This document shows, piece by piece, positions 35,738 through 43,694 of a stretch of DNA of 64,000 nt. The DNA comes from JALZMG01 sp963739975. Lineage in GTDB: Bacteria > Actinomycetota > Acidimicrobiia > Acidimicrobiales > Ilumatobacteraceae. Positions within the stretch are counted from its first letter, which is position 1. Each line of letters opens with the position of its first letter. Location of the stretch: the NCBI GenBank assembly GCA_963739975.1, contig CAVUCK010000020.1, positions 1 to 64,000 on the forward strand, in the 5' to 3' direction. A program made the position numbers and the translations under genes. The notes beneath the pieces are model-generated. The model saw nothing but the letters and a program-made list of their open reading frames with translations. It searched no databases and was not told the origin of the DNA.

Positions 35738-35773
35738 TCGCCGCCGCCTCGGCGCCGTCTACGGTGCCCGTCG

Positions 35774-36500
35774 ATGGATCTCGGGATCGAAGGCCGGCGG
35801 GCAGCTGTCGCCGCGGCGTCGGCTGGGTTGGGGCTGGCGTCGGCGGCCGCGCTCGCCGCGGAAGGGGCATCCGTCGCCATCTGCGGGCGGGATCGGGGCC
35901 GGATCGACGAGGCCGCGGCGAGGGTCGGCAACGGGTGCGTCGGGCTCGTCTCGCGACGTCGCCGGCGCCGAGGGCGCCGGCTCGTTCGTGGCCGCGGCGA
36001 CGGAGGCGCTGGGTGGCATCGACATCCTGGTCACCAACGCCGGGGGTCCACCGCCGGGCAACTTCGCCTCGACCGACGTCGACGCCTATCCGGCCGCCCT
36101 GGACCTCAACCTGATGTCGGTGGTCGCCATGTGCAAGGCCGCCGTGCCGTCGATGCAAGCCGCCGGGTGGGGTCGTGTGGTCGCCATCACGTCGCTGGCG
36201 GTGCGCCAGCCGATGGCCGAGCTGATCCTGTCCAACACCGCACGGGCCGGCGCCACCGGCTTCCTGAAGACACTGGCCAAGGAGGTCGCCGCCGACGGTG
36301 TGACCGTCAACTCGATCCAGCCCGGCCTGCACCGCACGGCGCGGGTCACGGCGCTGTACGGCGGGAACCTCGACGACCTGACGATGGGCGACGCCGACGA
36401 CTTCGGCTCGATCGTGGCCTTCCTCTGCAGCCAGCAGGCCAACTTCCTGACCGGCGCCCAGATCCACGTCGACGGAGGCGCCTACCAGGCCCTGCTCTGA
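35774..36500 (+). CDS. Short-chain dehydrogenase/reductase, one frameshift
   Basis: ATG at 35774 starts MDLGIEGRRAAVAAASAGLGLASAAALA, with ASAGLG in place of the usual TGxxxGxG loop. Near 35945 the frame shifts. The rest (GGIDILVTNAGGPPPGNF, VVAITSLAVRQP, a GATGFLKTLAKEVAADGVTVNSI stretch and TGAQIHVDGGAYQALL) is a normal classical SDR of about 240 residues. The usual YxxxK segment appears as NTARAG, so the active-site Tyr and Lys are not clearly present. It may be an atypical FabG-like protein. It overlaps the convergent methyltransferase by 19 bases. Confidence 0.65.
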
Positions 36501-37324
36501 CCTGGAGCACGGGCGACGAAGGCCCCCGTGTCCTTGGTGATGCGCATCGTGCCGTCGCCGGCAGCGAACGCCCGCTCGACGGCGGCGCGCAGCGCGGCGT
36601 GCTCGGCGTCGCCGGCCTGCTCGCCAGGCGGAAACGACGTCAGGTAGCCGAGCACGACGTCGGGATCGCCGCACACGAGCTCGTCGGCGAACGGTCGCCA
36701 CTCGACGTCGGCGAAGTGTCGGCGCAGCATCGGCTCACCGGTCTGGCGACCGAACGTCGACACGACGAACGACATCGTGTCCTCGGCGTCCGGGAACACG
36801 TCGACGACGATCGAGGTCAGCTCGCGCATGTGGGCGGCGCCGTTCGTCGAGATGAGCGCGGTTCCGTCCGGGTGCAGGACCCGCGCCAGCTCGGCCACGC
36901 CGCGCTCCGGAGACGGTGCGTGGTACAGCATGTGGTTGGCAACCACGACCTGGGCGGCCGAGGTAGCGACGGGTAGGGACTGCACATCGGCGACCGCCGC
37001 CGACACGGCGGGGAACCGCGCGCCGGCGTGGCGGCGTGCTTCGGTGGCCATGCCGGCGGACTGGTCGGTCAAGATCAGTCGCAAACCGGACGGAGGAGCG
37101 GGTTCGGCGTTGGCCCAGAACCACCCCGGCCCGCACCCGGCCTCGACGACGGTTCCCGTCTCCGGCCAGATGACCTGGGCTGCCAGCCAGTCGAACCACG
37201 GGATCGGCGACCTCGACGCCTCCAGGTGCAACCGACTGCGCGCCGCCAGCTTCGACGGGTCGACGTACTGGACGTGGCGCAGGTAGCCCTGGTCGCCGCC
37301 GGCGAAGTCCCGACGGGTCGTCAT
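36482..37324 (-). CDS. Class I SAM-dependent methyltransferase, third gene of a vapBC operon
   Basis: 280 residues. TVVEAGCGPGWFWANAEP is SAM motif I, RLILTDQSAGMA is motif II, and VVVANHMLYHAPSPERGVAELARVLHPDGTALIS gives motifs III and IV. The substrate is unknown; the shape is that of small-molecule (UbiE/MenG-like) methyltransferases. The ATG at 37324 overlaps the stop of the upstream PIN toxin gene (ATGA), so it is translated from the antitoxin-toxin message. I know of no fixed vapBC-methyltransferase unit, so the pairing is notable, but it may be chance. Confidence 0.8.
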   Translation of the reverse strand: MTTRRDFAGGDQGYLRHVQYVDPSKLAARSRLHLEASRSPIPWFDWLAAQVIWPETGTVVEAGCGPGWFWANAEPAPPSGLRLILTDQSAGMATEARRHAGARFPAVSAAVADVQSLPVATSAAQVVVANHMLYHAPSPERGVAELARVLHPDGTALISTNGAAHMRELTSIVVDVFPDAEDTMSFVVSTFGRQTGEPMLRRHFADVEWRPFADELVCGDPDVVLGYLTSFPPGEQAGDAEHAALRAAVERAFAAGDGTMRITKDTGAFVARAPGQSRAW

Positions 37325-37716
37325 GGTGACGGGATCATCAGCAGCTCGACGTCGTAGGCCTCGAACCGGCGATCAGCAGTGATGATCGGGACGCCGAGCG
37401 CCCGGGCCTGAGCGATGAGCAGGCGATCGAACGGATCACGATGGTGCATCGGCAAGTCGGCGACCGCCAGCACATGTGCCAGCTCGATGGGGACGCTCCG
37501 CGCCGCCAGAAGCTGCAGCCGGGATTGCACGAACTCGGCCGGATGCACCGGGAGGCCCAGCCGTCGAGTCGCCCACTTGATGGCGATCTCCCACGCCGTG
37601 ACGAACGAGACGAGGCGTTCGGTGTCCACATCCTCGATGATCCGTCGTTGTGACCCCAACCGGTCGGGCGCTCGCCTGGCCCAGAGGAAGGCGTTGGTGT
37701 CGAGCAGGACCCTCAC
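37321..37716 (-). CDS. PIN-domain toxin (VapC-like)
   Basis: 131 residues from GTG at 37716, VRVLLDTNAFLWARR, with the first acidic Asp. AWEIAIKWATRRL holds the Glu, HHRDPFDRLLIAQA the second Asp and TADRRF the third. This is the short, PilT-type VapC common in actinobacteria. The start overlaps the antitoxin stop (GTGA), giving coupled translation. Its stop overlaps the methyltransferase start. Confidence 0.83.
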   Translation of the reverse strand: MRVLLDTNAFLWARRAPDRLGSQRRIIEDVDTERLVSFVTAWEIAIKWATRRLGLPVHPAEFVQSRLQLLAARSVPIELAHVLAVADLPMHHRDPFDRLLIAQARALGVPIITADRRFEAYDVELLMIPSP

Positions 37717-37967
37717 GCTGGAAAGACGGGGCCGTTGTAGAACTCGTCGAGCCAATCGTCCGGCATCGGATCGTCGAAATCGTCGGGGATCTCGATGCCT
37801 TCGTCGCCTCCGAGCTGAGGGCGCCGGCGCCCGCCCGCGGCGACGAGGCGAGCGACGACCTGACCGCGCCGCGAGATCTCGATCTCCTCGCCGGCCTCGA
37901 CGCGCTCCAGCAGGCGCGACAGGTGCGTCTTGGCCTCGTGCACACCGACCACGGCAGACTTGGTCAT
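37713..37967 (-). CDS. Phd/YefM-family antitoxin
   Basis: 84 residues from ATG at 37967. VVGVHEAKTHLSRLLERVEAG and EEIEISRRGQVVARLV are the Phd/YefM operator-binding half; the C-terminus is acidic (IEIPDDFDDPMPDDWLDEF) and would bind the toxin. A palindrome immediately upstream of the start may be the operator, and there is no Shine-Dalgarno, so the message may be leaderless. First gene of the three-gene unit. Confidence 0.85.
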   Translation of the reverse strand: MTKSAVVGVHEAKTHLSRLLERVEAGEEIEISRRGQVVARLVAAGGRRRPQLGGDEGIEIPDDFDDPMPDDWLDEFYNGPVFPA

Positions 37968-37968
37968 C

Positions 37969-37979
37969 AGACTAAGTCT
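37969..37979. promoter_or_regulatory. Operator/promoter palindrome of the vapBC unit
   Basis: The 11-base palindrome AGACT-A-AGTCT lies one base upstream of the antitoxin ATG. On the minus strand it reads TAGACTTAGTCTG before the ATG; TAGACT would make a -10 box about 7 bases upstream, which fits a leaderless message. The repressor would then cover the start. Assignment is by position and symmetry. Confidence 0.5.
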
Positions 37980-37999
37980 ACTCGGCGATCCGTCCGTCG

Positions 38000-38827
38000 C
38001 TACACGGTGGCGGCGGCCTCCAGGGCCCGGCGGGTCAGCACCTTGGCCAGGTGGGTGCGGTACTCCACGCTGGCGTTGAGGTCGGCCTGTGGCTCGGCCT
38101 CGGCGGCGGCCTGTTCGGCGGCCTCCTCGATCGACGCGCCGCCGGCCAGCGCCGACGCCACGCTGGTGGCCAGGATCGGCGTCGAGCCCATGTTGACCAG
38201 CCCGACCCCGGCGTCGCCGTTGCGCCGCCACGCCGCCACGCCCACGATCGCCCAGTCCTGGGCCCGGCGGTTGAACTTCTGGAACCCCCAGCCGGCGCCC
38301 TGCATCTTCGGCACGCGGATCTCGGTCAGCAGCTCGTCGCCGGCCAAGGTGGACGTGAGGAAGCTCTCGTAGAAGTCGGCGGCGGCGATCTCGCGTGTGC
38401 CGTTCGGCCCCTGGGCGACGTACGTGGCGCCGAGCGCCAGCGTGGTCGCCGGCAGGTCCGATGCCGGGTCGGCGTGGGCGATCGACCCGCCGATCGTGCC
38501 GCGGTGGCGCACCTGCGGGTCGCCGACGTGGCTCGCCGCGTGGGCCAGCAGCGGCGCATGCTCGGCCAGCACGTCGGACCGCTCGACCTCCGAGTGCCGC
38601 GTCAAGGCACCGATGGCGATGTGGTCGCCGGCGTCCCGGATGTACGACAGGTCGCTGAGGCGCCCGATGTCGATCAGCACCGTCGGCTGAGCCAGGCGCA
38701 GCTTCATCAGCGGCAGGAGGCTGTGGCCGCCGGCTAGGAACTTGGCGTCCTCGCCGTGCTCGCCGAGCAGGCTGATCGCCTCCTCGGCCGAACCGGCCCG
38801 GACGTAGTCGAACGCGGCCGGGATCAT
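38000..38827 (-). CDS. Molybdenum hydroxylase FAD subunit (CoxM-like)
   Basis: 275 residues. AGGHSLLPLMKLR (32-44) and TIGGSIAHADPASD (111-124) are the two FAD-binding loops of the CoxM/xanthine-dehydrogenase medium subunit. The C-terminal domain is the CO_deh_flav_C fold. It passes electrons from the iron-sulfur subunit to FAD and then to an acceptor. It is the last gene of an S-L-M operon; the ATG at 38827 overlaps the L stop (ATGA). The complex is cytoplasmic or membrane-attached. Confidence 0.88.
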   Translation of the reverse strand: MIPAAFDYVRAGSAEEAISLLGEHGEDAKFLAGGHSLLPLMKLRLAQPTVLIDIGRLSDLSYIRDAGDHIAIGALTRHSEVERSDVLAEHAPLLAHAASHVGDPQVRHRGTIGGSIAHADPASDLPATTLALGATYVAQGPNGTREIAAADFYESFLTSTLAGDELLTEIRVPKMQGAGWGFQKFNRRAQDWAIVGVAAWRRNGDAGVGLVNMGSTPILATSVASALAGGASIEEAAEQAAAEAEPQADLNASVEYRTHLAKVLTRRALEAAATV

Positions 38828-41295
38828 CCTGCTCCCCCTTCTCCTGCGGTGGTGGTTCGGGCGGTGACGCCCTTGTGGTCGCCGACGTCTGTGCCCGCCG
38901 TGTCGGCTGGTGCTGCGGCGCCGTTGATCGCGTTGAACACGTTCAGCGGGCTGGCCGGCATCGGCAGGTCGCGCACCCCGAGCCCGGACAGGGCGTCGAC
39001 GATGGCGTTGATCACCGCCGGCGCGGCGCCGATCGTGCCCGCCTCACCGATGCCCTTGACGCCGAGCTGGTTGGTCGGCGACGGCGTCACGGTGTGGCCG
39101 AGCGTGATCGGCGGCACGTCGCTGGCCGCCGGCACGAGGTACTCGGCCAGCGTGCTCGTCTTCAGGTTGCCGTCGCTGTCGTAGACCGCCTCCTCGAACA
39201 GCGCCTGCGCCATGCCCTGCACGACGCCGCCGTGCACCTGACCGTCGACGATCAGGGGGTTGATCTGCACGCCGCAGTCGTCGACGGCCACGTACTTCTG
39301 CACATCGACGGCGCCGGTCTCGGTATCGACCTCGACGACGCACATGTGCGTGCCGAACGGCCACGAGAAGTTCGGCGGGTCGTACGTCGTGTGCGCCTCG
39401 AGGTTCGGCTCCAGGTCGTCGGGCAGGTTGTGGCCGGTGAAGGCCTCGAAGGCGATGGCGGCCAGCGGGATCGACTTGTCGGGCGTGCCCTTGACGGTGA
39501 ACGCCCCACCGCCGTACTCGAGGTCGTCGGCGTTGGCCTCCAGCTGGTGGGCGGCGATCAGCTTGGCCTTGTCGATCACCTTGTCGCAGGCCATGGCGAT
39601 GGCCACGCCGCCGACGGTCAGCGATCGCGACCCGTAGGTGTCGAGGCCGAGCGGCGAGATGGCGGTGTCGCTGTGCAGCACGTGGACGTCATCGGGGCTG
39701 ATGCCGAGCTTGTCGGCGACGATCATCGACCAGGCCGTCTCGTGCCCCTGACCGTGCGGGGCGGTCCCCGTGACGACCTGCACCTTGGCCGTCGGCAGGA
39801 CCCGTACCGTCGCCGACTCCCACCCGCCGGCCGAGTAGTTCAGCGAGTGCAGGACGCGCGACGGCGCCAGCCCGCACATCTCGAAGTAGGACGACACGCC
39901 GATCCCGAGGCGCTTGGTGGCGCCGTCGACGTTCTGGTCCGCTTGGCGGCGCCGCACGTCGTCGTAGCCGACGAGCTCGGCGGCCTTGGTGGCCGCGGCA
40001 TGGTGATCGCCCGAGTCGTAGGTCAACCCGCTCCACGCCTCGTACGGGTAGGCCTCGGTGGCGATGAAGTTGCGGCGCCGCAGCTCCAGCGGGTCGATGC
40101 CGACCTCGACGGCCAGCGCGTCCATCGCCCGCTCGATGGCGTACGTCGCCTCGGGGCGACCGGCACCCCGGTAGGCGTCGGTGGGCGTCATCGTCGTGAA
40201 CACCGACGTGCACTCGAAGTCGTAGGCCTTCGGGAGGTGGTAGACGCCGGCGTACAGGAACGCACCGAGGATCGGGATGCCGGGGGTGACGAGCTGGAGG
40301 TAGGCACCCATGTCGCCGAGCAGCCGGACCCGCACCCCGGTCAGCTTGCCGTCGGCGTCGGCAGCGAGGTCGATGTGCTGGATCTGGCCGCGGCCGTGGA
40401 TCGTGGCCTGGGCGTTCTCGGAGCGGGACTCGTTCCAGCGCACCGGGCCACCGTGCTTGCGGGCGAGGGCCACGCACAGCAGCTCCTCGGCGTACACGTT
40501 GAGCTTGGAACCGAAGCCCCCGCCGACGGCCGGTGCGACGACGCGCACCTGGTGCTCGGGGATGCCGAGCGTGATCGCCGTCATGATCTTGAGGATGTGG
40601 GGGATCTGCGTCGCCGAGTAGAGCGTGATGTCGCCGCCGAACGGCTGCGGCACGGCCACCACGGCGCGCGCCTCCATGGCCATCGGCAGCAGGCGCTGCT
40701 GCACGTACCGCTCGTGGACCTGGAAGGCGGCGTCCTCGAACGCCTTGTCGACGGCGCCTTCCTGCTCCTCGACCTTGAGCGCCCACGTGTAGCTCTTGTT
40801 CGTGCCGAGGTCGTCGTGGATGACGACGCGGTCCGACAGCGCATCCTCGAGGTCGATGACGGCATCGAGCGGGTCGTAGTCGACCTCGACCGCTTCGGCG
40901 GCGTCGCGGGCCGCCGTCTCGCTGGTGGCCAGGACGGCTGCCACCCCGTCGCCGACGTAGGCGACCTTGCCGCGCGCCAGCGGGTAGTGGGCAGGGTTCT
41001 TCATGTCCTCGGTGACGGGCCATGCGCAGGGCATCGGGGCGGCCCAGAGGTCGGCGAGGTCCTCGCCCGTGTAGACGGCGACGACGCCGGGGAGCGCGGC
41101 CGCCGCCGCCGTGTCGATCCTCGTGATCCGGGCGTGGGCGTAGGGGCTGCGGACGACGGCGAGGTGGAGGGCGCCGGGCACATCGAGGTCGTTGGTGTAG
41201 CGGGCCTCGCCGGTGAGCAAGGCCGGGTCCTCCCGGCGCAGCAGGCGCTGGCCGATGACCTTGGTCGTGGAGGGGGCTTCTTCGGTGACCGTCAT
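38824..41295 (-). CDS. Molybdenum hydroxylase large subunit (form II CoxL-like)
   Basis: 823 residues. PAVGGGFGSKLNVYAEE binds the molybdopterin cytosine dinucleotide, GTAPHGQGHETAWSM is the second site and GVKGIGEAGT carries the catalytic Glu. The active-site loop is AYRGAGR, not the AYxCSFR of true aerobic CO dehydrogenase (form I). It is therefore a form II-type protein, and CO oxidation should not be assumed; aldehydes, purines or aromatic substrates are possible. The ATG at 41295 overlaps the S stop. The longer frame upstream is shadow of the S gene. Confidence 0.88.
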   Translation of the reverse strand: MTVTEEAPSTTKVIGQRLLRREDPALLTGEARYTNDLDVPGALHLAVVRSPYAHARITRIDTAAAAALPGVVAVYTGEDLADLWAAPMPCAWPVTEDMKNPAHYPLARGKVAYVGDGVAAVLATSETAARDAAEAVEVDYDPLDAVIDLEDALSDRVVIHDDLGTNKSYTWALKVEEQEGAVDKAFEDAAFQVHERYVQQRLLPMAMEARAVVAVPQPFGGDITLYSATQIPHILKIMTAITLGIPEHQVRVVAPAVGGGFGSKLNVYAEELLCVALARKHGGPVRWNESRSENAQATIHGRGQIQHIDLAADADGKLTGVRVRLLGDMGAYLQLVTPGIPILGAFLYAGVYHLPKAYDFECTSVFTTMTPTDAYRGAGRPEATYAIERAMDALAVEVGIDPLELRRRNFIATEAYPYEAWSGLTYDSGDHHAAATKAAELVGYDDVRRRQADQNVDGATKRLGIGVSSYFEMCGLAPSRVLHSLNYSAGGWESATVRVLPTAKVQVVTGTAPHGQGHETAWSMIVADKLGISPDDVHVLHSDTAISPLGLDTYGSRSLTVGGVAIAMACDKVIDKAKLIAAHQLEANADDLEYGGGAFTVKGTPDKSIPLAAIAFEAFTGHNLPDDLEPNLEAHTTYDPPNFSWPFGTHMCVVEVDTETGAVDVQKYVAVDDCGVQINPLIVDGQVHGGVVQGMAQALFEEAVYDSDGNLKTSTLAEYLVPAASDVPPITLGHTVTPSPTNQLGVKGIGEAGTIGAAPAVINAIVDALSGLGVRDLPMPASPLNVFNAINGAAAPADTAGTDVGDHKGVTARTTTAGEGGAG

Positions 41296-41768
41296 GACGC
41301 CGCCCCCGCCGGAGCCGCGGCCGCCGCGGCGAGCACCGCCAGAACGATGTTGTGGTAGCCGGTGCAGCGGCAGAGGTTGCCCTCCAAGCCGATGCGCACC
41401 TCCTGCTCGGTCGGGTTGGGGTTCTCGTCGAGCAAGCCGGTCGCCGCCATGACCATGCCTGGCGTGCAGTAGCCGCACTGCAGGCCGTGGTTGTCCATGA
41501 ACGCCTGCTGCATCGGGTGCAGCTGGCCGTCGGTGGCGAGGCCCTCGATCGTGGTGATGTCGCCGCCGTCGGCCTGCACGGCGAGGAGCGTGCAGCTCTT
41601 CACCGACTGGCCGTCGAGGTGGATGGTGCAGGCGCCGCACGACGACGTGTCGCAGCCGATGTTCGTGCCCGTCAGCCCGACCTGCTCACGGATGTAGTGC
41701 ACGAGCAAGGTGCGCGGCTCGACCTCGTCGGTGTGCGCGATGCCGTTGACGGTGACGGTGATCTCCAC
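41292..41768 (-). CDS. Molybdenum hydroxylase [2Fe-2S] subunit (CoxS-like)
   Basis: 158 residues from the GTG at 41768. The first cluster has Cys39, Cys44, Cys47 and Cys59 (GCDTSSCGACTIHLDG...C), and the second Cys98, Cys101, Cys133 and Cys135 (CGYC...CRCTGY). Both clusters are complete. I prefer this GTG because an AAGGGGG ribosome site is about 9 bases before it; longer N-termini are possible. It is the first gene of the S-L-M operon and is divergent from the palindrome-bracketed cassette at 41873. Confidence 0.88.
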   Translation of the reverse strand: MEITVTVNGIAHTDEVEPRTLLVHYIREQVGLTGTNIGCDTSSCGACTIHLDGQSVKSCTLLAVQADGGDITTIEGLATDGQLHPMQQAFMDNHGLQCGYCTPGMVMAATGLLDENPNPTEQEVRIGLEGNLCRCTGYHNIVLAVLAAAAAAPAGAAS

Positions 41769-41872
41769 GAACGTGCCCCCTTGGTGACTCATTTGCCCCA
41801 GTAGCGGCATCTTGTCACGCCGGTCAGCCGCCCTCACAACGCCCGATGAGACCGACCCGTCTCCTCGTCCTC

Positions 41873-41922
41873 GTCAGGTTTCTGGTTGGATGCCCAACCA
41901 GAAACCTGACCAGGAGGGGGAG
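41873..41922. repeat. 50-bp palindromic direct repeat, left copy
   Basis: The perfect 17-base stem GTCAGGTTTCTGGTTGG is followed by a 4-base loop ATGC, its exact complement, and a 12-base tail CAGGAGGGGGAG. The same 50 bases recur at 42891-42940 with only the loop changed. The copy lies 39 bases upstream of the ATG of the AbiEi/DUF559-like gene. Confidence 0.9.
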
Positions 41923-41961
41923 GCGTTCCGTTCGGGCTCGCTCGGCGCGCCCACGGCGGGT

Positions 41962-42881
41962 ATGGAGCCCGCGCTCGTCGAATCGATCACCCAACTCGCT
42001 GCTTCCCAGCACGGACTGGTCAGCATCGACCAGCTCGTCGCGCTCGGGGTGAGTCGCATGCGGCTGCGGACGGCCGTCGCTGCGGGCTGGCTCGAACCTG
42101 TAGCGCCGAGGGTCTACGTGGTAGCCGGTGCGCCAGACTCGCTCGAGCGTCGGCAGATGGCCGGCCTGCTCTGCCTCGGGCCGACGGCGGCGTTGAGCCA
42201 CGAGACGGCAGCTCGGCTGCACGGGTTCGATCGGTGCCGGCCCGGCGTCGTGGAGTTCACGATGCCGCGCTGCGGTCGGGGCCGCGAGGCGCCGTTCCTC
42301 GTGCACACGTCCGGTCATCTCGGACCGGTCGACGTGGTCACCATCGCCGGGTTCCGGTGCACGTCGGCGACCCGGACGATCATCGACCTGGCGCGGGCGC
42401 GGGTCGCCACTGTCCGGCTCGAGGCGGCGATCGATTCGGCCGTGCGGTCGGGTGCCAGCTCTCCGGTGGTGATCGCCGCCCGACTCGGCTCGATCCGTGG
42501 TCGTGGCCGGTGGGGTGCGCCGCGCATCGACGCCCTGCTCCTCGACGCCGGCGGGCACACACTCCTCGAGCGCCGGTTCCTCGGGCTGATGCGCTCGGCC
42601 GGGTTGCCTCGTCCGTCGACCCAGGTCGTGCACGATCGTGGTGGCCGGACGTTCGCTCGCGTCGACGCATCTTCGACCCGTTCCCGATCGTCGTCGAGGT
42701 GTCGGGCCGGCGTGGCCATGCCACGGACAGCGAGCGGGCCCGGGACGCCCAGCGGCGCAACGAGCTGCAAGACGTCGGCCGCCAGGTCTACGAGTACACG
42801 TACGACGACGTCACGAAGCGGCCGGCCGACGTCATCACCACGATGCGTGCCCGGCTCGCCGGCGCCGGATGGGTCGCTTGA
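41962..42881 (+). CDS. AbiEi-like/DUF559-type protein, one frameshift, bracketed by palindromes
   Basis: About 305 residues. The N-terminal part (residues 1-70) resembles the AbiEi antitoxin winged helix (LAASQHGLVSIDQLVALGVS, WLEPVAPRVYVVAG), and the middle has AALSHETAARLHG. The C-terminus looks like the DUF559/Vsr-related nuclease fold: TLLERRFLGLMRSAGLPRP and VVEVSGRRGH with a C-terminal QRRNELQDVGRQVYEYTY. This two-part protein is usually called a type IV toxin-antitoxin AbiEi-family protein. Near 42660 one base is missing or extra between RVD and FDPFPIVVEVSGRRGH. No AbiEii toxin gene is adjacent. The start ATG was chosen after the palindrome. Confidence 0.7.
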
Positions 42882-42890
42882 GCCGCCATG

Positions 42891-42940
42891 GTCAGGTTTC
42901 TGGTTGGACGTCCAACCAGAAACCTGACCAGGAGGGGGAG
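42891..42940. repeat. 50-bp palindromic direct repeat, right copy
   Basis: Same as the left copy except for the loop, which is ACGT and makes the whole 38-base hairpin self-complementary. It begins 9 bases after the AbiEi-like stop and ends 4 bases before the bacterioferritin stop on the other strand. Sequence outside the 50 bases differs on both sides. Confidence 0.9.
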
Positions 42941-42944
42941 CGGG

Positions 42945-43415
42945 CTAGTCGTAGAGCTGCTGGCTGAGGTACTGCTCGACGCCGATCTGGCGGATCGCCT
43001 CCTGCTGGGTCTCCAGCCAGTCGATGTGGTCCTCCTCGGAGACGAGGATCTCGGCCAGCAGCTCGCGCGTGCCGTTGTCACCCTTGTCGACGGCGAGGGC
43101 GATCCCGCGGTTGAGGCGCTCGACGGCGCCGTACTCGAGCGCCACGTCGACCTCGAACTGCTCGGGCACGGTCTCGCCGACGACCACCGGGAACAGCCGC
43201 TGCAGGTTGGGCACGCCGTCGAAGTAGAGGATCCGCTCGATCAGTCGCTCGGCGTGCTTCATCTCGTCGATCGACTCGTCGCGGCCGTGGGCGGCCAACC
43301 GGTGATAGCCCCAGTTGTCGCACATCTTGGCGTGGATGAAGTACTGGTTGATCGCCGTCAGCTCGGCCGTCAGCACCTCGTTGAGGAACTCGATGATCTC
43401 GTCGTCACCACGCAT
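42945..43415 (-). CDS. bfr: Bacterioferritin
   Basis: 156 residues, the normal length. The ferroxidase ligands Glu18, Glu51, His54, Glu94, Glu127 and His130 and the haem-binding Met52 are all present at the standard positions. It forms a 24-subunit shell that oxidises Fe(II) and stores iron. Its ferredoxin partner is encoded upstream on the same strand at 43440-43652. The ATG at 43415 is 24 bases after the ferredoxin stop, so they probably share a message. Confidence 0.93.
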   Translation of the reverse strand: MRGDDEIIEFLNEVLTAELTAINQYFIHAKMCDNWGYHRLAAHGRDESIDEMKHAERLIERILYFDGVPNLQRLFPVVVGETVPEQFEVDVALEYGAVERLNRGIALAVDKGDNGTRELLAEILVSEEDHIDWLETQQEAIRQIGVEQYLSQQLYD

Positions 43416-43439
43416 GGGACGACCGTAGAGCCTGGCGCC

Positions 43440-43652
43440 CTACGCCACCCGGAACCGGCGCCGCGGCGACTGGGCGGCGGCGGACTGCAGGCACCGCTCG
43501 GCGAGCAGGTCCTCCAGCGTGGGGTGGCAGCCGTAGCACCCGCTGCCGGCATGACACCGCTCGGCGATCTCGTCGATCGACCCGGCGCCGCGGTCGATCT
43601 CCCGCCGCACCCGCCGTTCGCCGACCCCGTGGCACAGGCACACCAACGCCAT
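43440..43652 (-). CDS. bfd: Bacterioferritin-associated ferredoxin
   Basis: About 70 residues from ATG at 43652 (MALVCLCHGVGE). The cysteines in VCLCHG and CHAGSGCYGCHP are the four [2Fe-2S] ligands of Bfd, which binds bacterioferritin and donates electrons to release iron. An IdeR/DtxR-like site lies just upstream. The C-terminus has extra residues (QSPRRRFRVA). The next gene downstream on the strand is bfr. Confidence 0.85.
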   Translation of the reverse strand: MALVCLCHGVGERRVRREIDRGAGSIDEIAERCHAGSGCYGCHPTLEDLLAERCLQSAAAQSPRRRFRVA

Positions 43653-43660
43653 GAGGTTCG

Positions 43661-43674
43661 TAAGGTACACCTAA
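43661..43674. promoter_or_regulatory. IdeR/DtxR-like iron box upstream of bfd
   Basis: Plus strand TAAGGTACACCTAA (minus strand TTAGGTGTACCTTA) resembles the inverted TTAGG...CCTAA core of DtxR-family operators, with one mismatch between arms. It lies 8 bases upstream of the bfd ATG, so repressor binding would block the promoter or start. Bfd is expected to be induced by low iron, which suits an IdeR site. Confidence 0.5.
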
Positions 43675-43694
43675 CGGCCGCTGTGGCGCAACCC

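Noticed and set aside
38000..41768. True (form I) aerobic CO dehydrogenase
   Set aside because: The large subunit has AYRGAGR and not AYxCSFR at the active-site loop, so CO oxidation is not supported.
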